A stretch of 64,000 nucleotides of DNA from G963668345 sp965206025 (GTDB taxonomy: Bacteria > Acidobacteriota > Terriglobia > Bryobacterales > UBA6623): positions 992,001 through 1,056,000 of the forward strand of contig CBDBIU010000004.1 of NCBI GenBank assembly GCA_965206025.1. The letters are read 5' to 3'. How positions within the stretch are numbered: position 1 is the stretch's first letter; every line of letters starts with the position of its first letter. Position numbers and translations under genes: made by a program. The notes beneath the pieces were generated by a model, which was not told the DNA's origin, ran no database searches, and saw nothing but the letters and a program-made list of their open reading frames with translations. Positions 51,773 through 59,918 of the stretch are shown piece by piece.

Positions 51773-52921
51773 TCAAGCAAGCACTTCATCTACCCGCACC
51801 CAGCGTCTCTCGTTGACAGAGCGGCTGGCGGCCTCCAACACGGATTGCACCTGAAGTCCCTGTCGGAAATTGGGCTCGGCGGATTTGCCTTCCGCCAACT
51901 GGTTCAAGAAATCGTAAATCGTGTGCACGAAGGCAGCATCATATCCCAATCCAAGGCCCGTTGGCCACCAGTTGCCGACATAGGGATGCTCGCTCTGGCC
52001 GACAACGATCGTGCGGTAGCCCTGCTGTTGCACCGAATCGTTCCAGGAATAATAACGCAATTCGTTCAGCCTCTGGAAATCGAAATACAAGCTGCCTTTG
52101 CTTCCGTTGATCTCGAAGGTGAATCGGTCGCGATTGCCGCCGGCAAAGCGTGTCGCCTCGAAGCTGCCGATCGCCCCGTTGTCGAAACGGGCCAAAAACA
52201 GGGCCCCGTCATCGACGGTCACCGGCCCCCTGGTCTTCTCCGCGGTGCGCTCGGCCGGAAGTAAGGGCCGCTCTTTGATAAACGTTTCCGTCATGCCGAT
52301 CGTTTCTTTGATCGGACCGACCAGGTAGTGGGCAAGGTCAATCAGGTGCGACCCTAGATCGCCGAGCGAGCCGCTGCCGGCCTTGTCGCGCTGCAAGCGC
52401 CACACCAGTGGAGTTTCCGGGTCGATGGCCCAGTCTTCCAACCAGCCGGCCCGCCAGTGGTAGATCTGTCCAATCTCGCCGCCTTCGATCAATTGACGAG
52501 CCAGGGCGATCGCCGGGACGCGGCGGTAATTGAAACACACGGTGTTGACGACGCCGGCGTCCTCCACCGCTCGCACCATTTGTCGGGCCTCCCCGAGCGA
52601 ATTGGCTAACGGCTTCTCACAGAAGACGGCCTTGCCTTCCCGGGCCGCGGCCATGGCGATCGGCGCGTGCATATCACCCGTGGTGGAAATGTCGACGACG
52701 TCCACATCGGCGCGGGTTACGACATCTTCCCAGCGGGTTGAGTGCTCCGGCCAGCCGTAGCGTTCGGCCGCGGCGCGGACACCGTCTTCATCGCGCCCGC
52801 AAATGACCCGCATCTCCGGTTTCGCCGTGGGGTCAAACAGGGCCACGGCATCGCGGTACGCTCGTGAGTGCACTTTGCCCATGAATCCGGTGCCGATCAG
52901 CCCTATTCCCACCGTGCGCAT
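51773..52921 (-). CDS. Gfo/Idh/MocA-family oxidoreductase
   Basis: 382 residues. Rossmann motif VGIGLIGTGFMGKVHSRAY at the start; signature AVFCEKPLANSLGEARQM (EKP); substrate domain with WRAGWLEDWAIDPETPLVWR and GSGSLGDLGSHLIDLAHYLVG (DLGSHLID is the typical C-terminal box). It probably oxidises a sugar, inositol or a keto-sugar with NAD(P). ATG at 52921 has GGAGGAG upstream; the longer frame to 53104 is noncoding. It sits between two SDR genes and its C-terminus IIYDFLNQLAEGKSAEPNF is ordinary. No signal peptide, unlike 6803. Confidence 0.9.
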   Translation of the reverse strand: MRTVGIGLIGTGFMGKVHSRAYRDAVALFDPTAKPEMRVICGRDEDGVRAAAERYGWPEHSTRWEDVVTRADVDVVDISTTGDMHAPIAMAAAREGKAVFCEKPLANSLGEARQMVRAVEDAGVVNTVCFNYRRVPAIALARQLIEGGEIGQIYHWRAGWLEDWAIDPETPLVWRLQRDKAGSGSLGDLGSHLIDLAHYLVGPIKETIGMTETFIKERPLLPAERTAEKTRGPVTVDDGALFLARFDNGAIGSFEATRFAGGNRDRFTFEINGSKGSLYFDFQRLNELRYYSWNDSVQQQGYRTIVVGQSEHPYVGNWWPTGLGLGYDAAFVHTIYDFLNQLAEGKSAEPNFRQGLQVQSVLEAASRSVNERRWVRVDEVLA

Positions 52922-53166
52922 ACGCTCTCCTCCTGTCTCGGTCCCGGGGTCGATTATGGATGTAGCGGGTTGACCCGCGCTTGTTCCGATGTCGGCGACG
53001 CCGCCGGCCGAAACCAGCTTTGCACAGGCCCTTGGGAACTCCTTCGCGGATGAAGCCGTGGCCCGCGGCAAGCGCGCGGGTGAGTGGCCGCAGCCTCTCG
53101 CCACTACATTCTTTCACAACAGATCGGTTGGACTGGCGCCTGCCTGGGCCCACTGAGAAATGCGCG
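52922..53166. other. Intergenic region, CTAG-repeat end at 53152-53170
   Basis: TGAGAAATGCGCGCTAG at the right edge is a repeat end and supplies the SDR stop. The rest is unassigned. Confidence 0.45.
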
Positions 53167-53955
53167 CTAGTGAAACAGACAGCCGCCGTTGACGTTGATC
53201 GCCTGACCCGTTACATAGGCCCCGTCGTCCGACGCCAGGTAGACGACGGCCGAGGCGATGTCCTCGGGGCGCCCTTGGTTACCCAGCGGGATGATTTTCT
53301 TGACCGCCTGGTCCATTTCCTCGAACGTGATGCCGCGAATCCTGGCCTCTTCACGCAGAGCGTCCCAATGCATATCGGTGTCCATATTCCCCGGGCAGAC
53401 GCTGTTCACTCGAATGCCCGACGGCGCCAACTCCAGGGCGAGGCTCTCCGTCAGCCGAATCACGGCGGCCTTCGAGGCGCAGTAGACGCCGAAGTAGGCG
53501 AATCCCTGCTTGCCGTACCAGGAACCGAGGTTGACGATGCAGCCGCTGTTTTGCTTGGGCATCACGCGGGCGGCCGCGCGACAGCCGTTGAACGTTCCGC
53601 GCAAGTTGACTCCGATGACGCGGTCGAAGGTCTCGTCGGTAAGTTCCGCCAGCGGCGTCATGGGGTGATTGACGCCGGCATTGTTGACCATCAGATCGAG
53701 GTGTCCCAGACGTTCGACGACTTCGTTGACCATGCGATTGACTTGCTCGGCGGAGGTGATGTCGACGGTCGTCGCGTAGCCGCGGTTCTCGGGGAATCGC
53801 TCCCGTAGTTGGTTTCCCGTTTCGGCCACGGAGGCAAGAATATCGGCTACGACCACATGGGCGCCCTCTTCCGCCAGGCGAAACGCGGTGACTTTGCCGA
53901 TGCCCCCTGCGGCACCGGTGATCAGGGCGATCCGCCCCTCTAAACGGTTGCTCAT
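53167..53955 (-). CDS. Short-chain dehydrogenase/reductase
   Basis: 262 residues, classical SDR. TGAAGGIGKVTAFRL cofactor motif, VVADILA after beta-2 (Asp, NAD preference), NNAGVNHPM, catalytic Ser in NLGSWYGKQG, YCASKAAV with the catalytic Tyr and Lys, SVCPGNMDTDM and C-terminal VTGQAINVNGG. Pattern is that of sugar/polyol dehydrogenases. Read towards the Gfo/Idh gene and the SDR at 50874, so the three may serve one pathway even though the gaps (245 and 107 bp) make a single operon uncertain. Confidence 0.88.
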   Translation of the reverse strand: MSNRLEGRIALITGAAGGIGKVTAFRLAEEGAHVVVADILASVAETGNQLRERFPENRGYATTVDITSAEQVNRMVNEVVERLGHLDLMVNNAGVNHPMTPLAELTDETFDRVIGVNLRGTFNGCRAAARVMPKQNSGCIVNLGSWYGKQGFAYFGVYCASKAAVIRLTESLALELAPSGIRVNSVCPGNMDTDMHWDALREEARIRGITFEEMDQAVKKIIPLGNQGRPEDIASAVVYLASDDGAYVTGQAINVNGGCLFH

Positions 53956-54167
53956 GAGAGATGCGTCCCCTCTCGGTCCTCACACTGCCGGCCCGGCCGC
54001 GGCGGGCCTCAAGCGAAACCCCAGCGGGAACTAAGAATTTATGATCTACGATGGACGTGAAACGTGCAAGTCTCGTCGCCGGGCAGCCTTACCTGTCCGA
54101 ACAAGCAGCGCCGCTCCCGGAGGAGACGAATGCGAAGCCCAAATGTGGAGCGTAGCCCAAACGGGCC
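53956..54167. other. Intergenic region, nothing recognised
   Basis: About 210 bp between nnr and the SDR gene. No clear signals. Confidence 0.3.
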
Positions 54168-55742
54168 TCAACTTGACTTGAGTGCTGCAATCGCCTGCGG
54201 CAGATGCCGCAAGATGTCGGTTGCGAGCATCGACAGCTCGCCGGTTTCCTTGGCCGCCATCTCAGCGGCGAGGCCATGCAAGTAGACGGCGGCGGAGATG
54301 ACGAGTTCGGGCTTTTCTTGGGGGAACTGGGCTAGGAAACCGCTCATCATGCCGGTCAGAATGTCCCCGGTACCGCCGCTAGCCATGGCCGGTGTTCCGG
54401 TGGGGTTGACGAATACCCGCCCGTCCGGCGTCGCCGTCAGCGTCCGGAAGCCCTTGAGGACCAAGTAGACCTGCCGCTCCTGGGCGAATTGACGCGCCAA
54501 CTCAGCTCGACGCCGCTGAACTTCTTCCGTGGAGAGGCCGGTCAGCCGGGACATCTCGCCGGGGTGCGGCGTCAAAACAAGCAAGCGGCTTTTGGCGTCC
54601 CAGGATCGCTTCCCCGTCCCGGCCAAAGCCGTGAGCCCGTCCGCATCGACGACGAGCGGCAGTTCAACTTCGCTGACAATGCGGCGGACCAGTTTTTGAT
54701 TCGCCGGGCTTGTGCCTAGGCCTGGACCCACCGCCGCCACTGTGGCGCGCTCGAACCAGCCTGCGCGATAGGCCGTCTCGCCGAGCGAGCCGTCCTCGTC
54801 TTCTTCGCCCGGCTCGGTCATCAACTCCGGTGTGTGAGAGACGATCGCGGCGGTCGCGCTCGCCGCCGTCGCGACCGTCACGAGGCCGGCGCCTGCTCGG
54901 AGGGCCGCCGTACCCGCCATCAGGACGGCTCCCGGCCGGGCCCGAGATCCCCCGACAACCACGACATGCCCAAAATCTCCCTTGTGGGCCGAACGATCCC
55001 GCGGCGCGAACAACGGGGCGACGTCGGCGGCCTCGACCATTGAAAGTTTCAACTGTGGATTGGACTCCATGACCGAGGGGGCCGTCCCGATCGGGGCGAC
55101 GTGAAGCTCCCCCACCCGCTCGCAGTTGGGTGCGAAGATCTGGCTACGTTTCGGAGCGGTGAAGGTGACGGTGTGATCGGCCCGCACCGACTCGCCGAGC
55201 GGTTCACCACTATCAGAGGGCAAACCCGACGGCATGTCAACCGCGACCACCTTGGTGTGGGAGAAGTTCGCGTTCAGATCTTCGATTACCTCCTGATAGA
55301 GGCCCTCGGCGGGACCGCGCAGCCCGGTTCCCAGCATCGCGTCCACGACGAGGGTTGCCGGCAGCAGCGTGGGCCGAACTCGCTGCCAGTCAGCCGAGTT
55401 TCGCACGATCGTCGGCTTGAAATCGGCTGCCCGGAGCATTTTGTAATTGGCCGCCGCATCACCCCTCAGACGCCGCGGGTCGCCTAGCAAAACCACCCGC
55501 AACGTACGGGCCTGTCCGTGCGTGACCGTGTGGCGGGCGATCACCAGCCCGTCCCCTCCGTTATTGCCTCGACCACAAATGATGACGACTCTTTGCCCAT
55601 CAAGCGGGGAGAATTGATGTGCTAGGAATCCGTAAACGCGCGCGCCGGCGTTTTCCATCAGAACCAGGCCCGGAATGCCGCGTTCCTCGATCGTGATGCG
55701 ATCGACCTCCCGCATCTCGGCGGCCGTCAAGATCTTCCGCAA
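54168..55742 (-). CDS. nnr: Bifunctional NAD(P)H-hydrate repair enzyme
   Basis: About 524 residues. N-terminal YjeF_N epimerase domain (ILTAAEMREVDR, GIPGLVLMENAG, ICGRGNNGGDGLVIAR, DAMLGTGLRGP). C-terminal ADP-dependent dehydratase, ribokinase-like (HKGDFGHVVVVGGSRARPGA, VVDADGLTAL, LTPHPGEMSRLTG, GTPAMASGGTGDILTGMM with the catalytic Asp of the GxGD box). It repairs hydrated NAD(P)H in the cytoplasm. The start is TTG at 55742 with GGAGG 6 nt before it, because LRKILTAAEMREVDR is the conserved beginning. The K+-channel gene's stop is 1 bp upstream, so the two are one transcript. Confidence 0.92.
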   Translation of the reverse strand: MRKILTAAEMREVDRITIEERGIPGLVLMENAGARVYGFLAHQFSPLDGQRVVIICGRGNNGGDGLVIARHTVTHGQARTLRVVLLGDPRRLRGDAAANYKMLRAADFKPTIVRNSADWQRVRPTLLPATLVVDAMLGTGLRGPAEGLYQEVIEDLNANFSHTKVVAVDMPSGLPSDSGEPLGESVRADHTVTFTAPKRSQIFAPNCERVGELHVAPIGTAPSVMESNPQLKLSMVEAADVAPLFAPRDRSAHKGDFGHVVVVGGSRARPGAVLMAGTAALRAGAGLVTVATAASATAAIVSHTPELMTEPGEEDEDGSLGETAYRAGWFERATVAAVGPGLGTSPANQKLVRRIVSEVELPLVVDADGLTALAGTGKRSWDAKSRLLVLTPHPGEMSRLTGLSTEEVQRRRAELARQFAQERQVYLVLKGFRTLTATPDGRVFVNPTGTPAMASGGTGDILTGMMSGFLAQFPQEKPELVISAAVYLHGLAAEMAAKETGELSMLATDILRHLPQAIAALKSS

Positions 55743-55743
55743 G

Positions 55744-56226
55744 CTAGGCCTCCAGCTCCAACTCCATTTGCTTGAGCCTCGATCTTTCGCCCATCGCAAT
55801 CAGCACGTCTCCCGCCTCGATGCGGGTGTCCCCGGAGGGATCGAATTCCATTTCCCCGTGCGGTTTCATCACGGCGAGCACGATGACACCGTGCTCTTGC
55901 TTCAATCGGGACTCCTCCAGAGTCTTGGACCCCACGGAACTGGTTTCGGAAACCTTCACCTGTTCGAACTCCAGATCCAGCTCCGACTTGCCGAAGGCGG
56001 AAGCGACATCAAGAAAGGTCAGCACATGGGGCCGTAGCATCGACTGAGCCAGACGATGTCCGATGAACGAATAGGGGGTGAAGACGGTGGTCAACGTAAT
56101 CGGCGACATGTAGAAACAATCGAAAAGCTCCCAGCCTTCGACCAAACGGAAGCCGACCGTGCCAAAGACCAACACGGCCGACATCAAACCAAAGACAACT
56201 AAAAGTCGCCCTACCGGGACACTCAT
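55744..56226 (-). pseudogene. K+ channel/TrkA-C protein with in-frame internal deletion
   Basis: 160 residues. The N-terminus has one transmembrane helix (LLVVFGLMSAVLVFGTVGFR) and a pore-helix sequence (FDCFYMSPITLTTV) that should be followed by the TVGxG selectivity filter. Instead it jumps to FTPYSFIGHRLAQSMLRPHV, the end of a TrkA_N (RCK) domain, and continues with an intact TrkA_C domain (LEFEQVKVSE, GVIVLAVMKPHGEMEFDPSG, AGDVLIAMGERSRL). The filter, second helix and most of the NAD-binding domain (~170 residues) are missing, with the frame kept. It cannot conduct K+; whether the leftover ligand-binding domain has a use is unknown. Translated just ahead of nnr. The joining point reads TTV|FTPY. 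Confidence 0.75.
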
Positions 56227-56407
56227 CCACGCCGCCTCGCCACGTGCATCTTCATATCATCCTGCAGCCCCCGCCCGCCGGTCCACTTGGTTGCTTCCGG
56301 CTTGAGCGCCTCGACCGGCTCGGGAACGGATCAATCCGCCTCTCGCCGCACGGCATCGGGAAACCTTCAAAACCCTCCGTTTCTGCTCAGTTTGTGGAAG
56401 CTTCGCC
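56227..56407. other. Intergenic region, nothing recognised
   Basis: About 180 bp between two minus-strand genes; no clear promoter or terminator seen. Confidence 0.3.
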
Positions 56408-57463
56408 TTACTCTTCAACCTGCCCCACGTCCGCAACATTGACCGTCGCCTGAGTCCGGGCGCTTTCATACAGGGCGTGAACAATCCCTACCGCACGGCA
56501 ACCGGCTACCCCGTCGGCCAGGGCGACCGTTTCTCCTCCGACCAGACGCACGAAATCGCGAAGTTCTTCCTGGAAAGCCACCAGCACGGTGGATTTCCAT
56601 CCCCGCACTGCTTCGCGCAAGGCGACCGACGGGTAAAAGTTAAACCGGCGGCGGCGCACAACCCCGGGTTTTGTCAGGTAGATCGCTTTGGAGAACATGG
56701 GGGCGTAGGAGGCGCGGACCATGCCGCGATCTCCGTAGGCTTCAATGAAGAATCGGTACCCGGTCCATTCCGTCCAACTAGCGTGCAGACTGGCGACCGC
56801 GCCCTCGCGGTTGCGCATCAGCGCGAAACCGTTGTCTTCGGCCGAGCCAAGCCGCCAGACGCTTTCGCCGGCCAGACCGTACACTTCACTCACTTCACCG
56901 AGGATATGGTCAATTAGGTCGATCAGGTGCAAACCGTTATCCATGAAGGCTCCGCCGCCGACACGCGCGGGCTGCTGCATCCAAGGCTCGCGGAATTCAG
57001 ATAGGCCGGTGTGCCCGGTAAAAGCGCGGACGAAACTCAGCTCCCCGATTTCTCCGCTTTCGACGGTGTGCTTGACGAACTTGATCGCCGGGAAATAGCG
57101 CTGATTAAAACCCGTTGCCAGAGTCAGCCCAGCCTGGCGGGCCGTCCGCAGCAAGCGGCGGCAGGCGTCTAGGGTGGGAGCCAGGGGCTTCTCGCAAAGC
57201 ACGTGCCTGCCCCGCTCGAGGGCAGCCATGGCAACTTCTTCGTGGATGTCGGGAGGCGTTGAAACGACGACGGCGTCGAGGTCTGGTTGATCGAGAAGTT
57301 GCCGGTAATCGGTGTAGATCGAAGCGGCGGAAGCCTGGGCCGCTTCGCGGGCTCGCTCCGGGACGGGGTCGGCGACGGCCGTCAAGCGGCAGCTCGGCGA
57401 GCGCCGTAGGGCATCGGCGCGCACTCGCCCGATTTCGCCGGCGCCGACCAACCCAAAGCGCAT
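56408..57463 (-). CDS. Gfo/Idh/MocA-family oxidoreductase
   Basis: 351 residues. MRFGLVGAGEIGRVRADAL Rossmann start, LDAVVVSTPPDIHEEVAMAA, HVLCEKPLAPTLDACRRLL signature, and substrate-domain box GGGAFMDNGLHLIDLIDHIL. Cytoplasmic, no signal peptide. Likely a sugar or sugar-derivative dehydrogenase; cofactor NAD(P). ATG at 57463 with GGAG ~7 nt upstream is preferred to 57475. The IS left end at 57544 is ~80 bp upstream of the start and could have cut its promoter. Confidence 0.9.
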   Translation of the reverse strand: MRFGLVGAGEIGRVRADALRRSPSCRLTAVADPVPERAREAAQASAASIYTDYRQLLDQPDLDAVVVSTPPDIHEEVAMAALERGRHVLCEKPLAPTLDACRRLLRTARQAGLTLATGFNQRYFPAIKFVKHTVESGEIGELSFVRAFTGHTGLSEFREPWMQQPARVGGGAFMDNGLHLIDLIDHILGEVSEVYGLAGESVWRLGSAEDNGFALMRNREGAVASLHASWTEWTGYRFFIEAYGDRGMVRASYAPMFSKAIYLTKPGVVRRRRFNFYPSVALREAVRGWKSTVLVAFQEELRDFVRLVGGETVALADGVAGCRAVGIVHALYESARTQATVNVADVGQVEE

Positions 57464-57543
57464 TTGTAGCTCCATAAAGCGGTGAGAGTCCGGTCAACTC
57501 CGCATGGCCAGTGTAATACAGCGGCCACGCAGTCGACGGGGTT

Positions 57544-58900
57544 AGAGTTGTCCAATGCAAGATGATCCCGAACGGGGGGAGTGTTTCCAACACACGATGA
57601 TCCTGAAACGACGGCAGCCGGGAGAGGGCACACTGCGGGTGAATGCGAATCACCATGCAGCATGCACAACGTCCCACGCTGGGCGAGATGCGCGAGTTTG
57701 TGGCTTCCAGCGGTCGCCTCAGCTTTACCGACGCCGAGCGCAAGCAGATCTACGGCCTCGTCGAGCGCACCCTGCGGGCGCACGAGTACCTGCGGCTGTC
57801 GAAGAAAGACAAAGGCGTCGTGCGGCGCTATTTGGCCAAGATCAGCGGGCGCAGCTTGGCGCAGATCACGCGTCTGATCCGGCGCTACCGCCAAAGCGGA
57901 GCCGTCGAGCCCGCCCCGCCCCGCCGGCATCGCTTTCCGCGCCGCTACACACACGACGATATCGCTCTGTTGGCCACCGTCGATGCGGCCCACGAAGGGC
58001 TGTCGGGCCCGGCGCTGCGGCGCATCCTATGGCGCGAACACCACGTCTACGGCCAGGCCGCCTCCAACGATTGCTCCCTCTCGGCCTCGCACATCTACAA
58101 CCTGCGACGCACCGCGGTCTATCGCGAACACCACGTCCATCACACCCGGACGCGCTCCCGCGCGGTGGCCATCGGCGAGCGGCGGCGGCCCAACCCGTGC
58201 GGGCGGCCCGGCTACTTGCGGGTCGACACGGTGCATCAGGGCGACACCACCATGCGCCCCGGGCTGTACCACGTCAATGCCGTCGATACGGTGACGCAGT
58301 GTCAGGTGGTGGGCTGTTGCCAGACCATCTCGGAAGCCCATTTGATCCCCGTTTTGGAGGCCATCCTGCACCAGTTCCCCTTCCGCATCCGCGGCTTTCA
58401 CTCCGACAACGGCTCGGAGTTTCTCAACCGCCGGGTGGCCAAGCTGCTCAACAAGCTGCTCAACAAGCTGCTGATCGGGGAGTTCACCAAGTCGCGGGCG
58501 CATCGCACCACCGACAACGCCTTGGTGGAGGGCAAAAACGGAGCGGTCGTGCGCAAGCACCTCGGCCACGAGCCGATCCCCGCCGTCCACGCCGCGGAGT
58601 TCCAGCGCTTCTACACGGCCCATTTCAACCCCTATTTGAACTATCACCGTCCCTGCGGGTTCGCCACCGTGGAGGTGATGGACAACGGCAAGCGACGGCG
58701 CCGCTATCGGCTCGGGGACTACCGCACACCTTACGAAAAGCTGGTCTCGCTCGACCACTGGCAGCAGCACTTGAAGGAAGGCATCACGGCCGATTATCTC
58801 GAACAGCAAGCACGGCGGATGAGCGATACCGAATGCGCCCGCCACATGCAGCAACGCAAGCGGAAACTGCTGGCCAGCTGCCGCTCCCGTTGGTAAATCC
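57544..58900 (+). mobile_element. IS related to the 4.7/16.1-kb element, right end not found
   Basis: The left end AGAGTTGTCCAATGCAAGAT has the same plan as the 1571-bp IS: two copies of TCCAAnnCAmGATGATCCYGA at 57551 and 57586, again 35 bp apart. A right-end counterpart is not seen after the transposase, so that side may be deleted or too diverged; the end coordinate is only the transposase limit. 23480-23688 is a remnant of the same type. Confidence 0.7.
57655..58896 (+). CDS. DDE integrase-core transposase, divergent relative
   Basis: 413 residues, homologous along its length to the 414-residue transposase at 16214. N-terminal helices (GRSLAQITRLIRRYRQ) and rve core with Asp in RVDTVHQGDTTM, Asp in RGFHSDNGSEFLN and Glu in LVEGKNGAVVRKHLG; tail FNPYLNYHRPCGF. 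The core triad is intact. A small in-frame duplication (KLLNKLLNKLL) lies just after the second Asp. ATG at 57655 (MQHAQRP) matches the remnant at 23611; an upstream start at 57643 exists. Confidence 0.9.
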   Translation: MQHAQRPTLGEMREFVASSGRLSFTDAERKQIYGLVERTLRAHEYLRLSKKDKGVVRRYLAKISGRSLAQITRLIRRYRQSGAVEPAPPRRHRFPRRYTHDDIALLATVDAAHEGLSGPALRRILWREHHVYGQAASNDCSLSASHIYNLRRTAVYREHHVHHTRTRSRAVAIGERRRPNPCGRPGYLRVDTVHQGDTTMRPGLYHVNAVDTVTQCQVVGCCQTISEAHLIPVLEAILHQFPFRIRGFHSDNGSEFLNRRVAKLLNKLLNKLLIGEFTKSRAHRTTDNALVEGKNGAVVRKHLGHEPIPAVHAAEFQRFYTAHFNPYLNYHRPCGFATVEVMDNGKRRRRYRLGDYRTPYEKLVSLDHWQQHLKEGITADYLEQQARRMSDTECARHMQQRKRKLLASCRSRW

Positions 58901-59061
58901 CAGCACGAGGGGGCGGGGCCTGGCCGCCCCGGACTCGGCATGGATGGCCTCAGTCGAGTTGCGCGTTACGCTATACCGACCTGGCACATTCCACCATCTG
59001 GTCTCGTCCGTTCGAGGGAACGGCGGCAGCGAACCCCGACCCTCAACCTTCATGGAATTGG
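58901..59061. other. Region between IS and two-gene cassette
   Basis: No recognised feature. The frame of the following gene stays open upstream, so its start could lie here. Confidence 0.3.
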
Positions 59062-59436
59062 TTGGCAAGGTCTTTGTTCCCGGAGTGGCCAGCTCGGTTT
59101 GCTGAGTTGCAGGACGAACTTGATCGGCTTCAAGGTCTGTCAGAAGGCTGGGACAGTTACGGTGCGCCGCCGCCTAACGAGAACTCCATTGAAGAGGCGA
59201 CCAAGATTCTTACCCTGTATGAGCACCTAAATCTCATTCCTGCCAGGATCGTACCGTCGTCAGAAGGTGGGGTTGCCATCGTCTTGGTCCGAGCTGACAA
59301 ATACGCCGACGTTGAATGTCTCAATGACGGAGACGTCTTGGCCGCCACCTACCAGGGCGACGAAGAGCCTGATGTTTGGCAGGTGATTCAACCAGAGGCG
59401 ACGGTCAAGCGTATTCGTCAACATTTTGAAGGCTAG
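59062..59436 (+). CDS. Unknown GWDSYGA-type protein, first gene of a two-gene cassette
   Basis: About 124 residues. LQDELDRLQGLSEGWDSYGA is followed by A-rich helix EEATKILTLYEHL, then IVPSSEGGVAIVLV and LNDGDVLAATYQGDEEPDVW. I recognise this leucine-rich helix plus GWDxYGA and P-S/T-x-x-GG pattern from many uncharacterised small proteins carried on mobile islands, usually with a second small gene just downstream, as here. No known domain or catalytic residues. The TTG at 59062 is only the nearest start; the frame continues upstream without a stop for tens of codons, so the real start is unclear. Confidence 0.6.
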   Translation: MARSLFPEWPARFAELQDELDRLQGLSEGWDSYGAPPPNENSIEEATKILTLYEHLNLIPARIVPSSEGGVAIVLVRADKYADVECLNDGDVLAATYQGDEEPDVWQVIQPEATVKRIRQHFEG

Positions 59437-59683
59437 GGTGGCGAAGACCAAGAAGGCCAACGGTCCGGCAGATCCACATTTTCCCTCGGATGAAGAGCTT
59501 TACAGAAAATATCTTGTTGATCACTGGGCAGGAGGTCACTTCATTGGCCCCGGCCTAGCGTTCCCCAATGCATCGTTTAACAGATCAAAATACAGTCGGG
59601 CGAAAGACGTCCTTGGAGACGACGATATGTCAATTCAGGGGTGGGGTGTGTTGGCCTGTTTTGTAGAGGACCTACCAAGCTAG
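59426..59683 (+). CDS. Unknown small protein, second gene of the cassette
   Basis: About 85 residues, overlapping the first gene by 11 bp (or starting at GTG 59441). Basic N-terminus, then PSDEELYRKYLVDHW, GLAFPNASFNRSKYSRAKDV and QGWGVLACFVEDLP. The FNRSKYSxxxDVL and GWGV motifs look conserved but match no family I can name. Overlap implies translational coupling. A toxin-antitoxin, immunity or regulatory pair is conceivable; none is shown. TAG stop in CTAGCCCGCC. Confidence 0.55.
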   Translation: MKARVAKTKKANGPADPHFPSDEELYRKYLVDHWAGGHFIGPGLAFPNASFNRSKYSRAKDVLGDDDMSIQGWGVLACFVEDLPS

Positions 59684-59918
59684 CCCGCCAAGGCTGAGGA
59701 TTTTGTATTCAGAAATCGTTGTGCATGGTGTAAGCTGCTGATAACAAGGTAGATCGATCTGTTCCTGACTGCGGCAACTATTCCATCGAACCCAGGGAAG
59801 GGGGCCACGTATTAGGATATTCAGTGCTCGTCTTGAAACCCAGGCAGGTCGCCCAAAAAAAGATGGGTCAAGCTCTGTCGCCGAATAGCAGGCTACCGAA
59901 CCCAACGCTCGATAATTA
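59684..59918. other. Intergenic region, nothing recognised
   Basis: AT-richer than neighbours; no gene or RNA structure identified. Confidence 0.3.

Noticed and set aside
57382..57993. Minus-strand and alternate-frame long open frames across the IS and many genes
   Set aside because: They mirror real genes in GC-rich DNA, have no family motifs, and vanish when codon use and conserved domains are considered.
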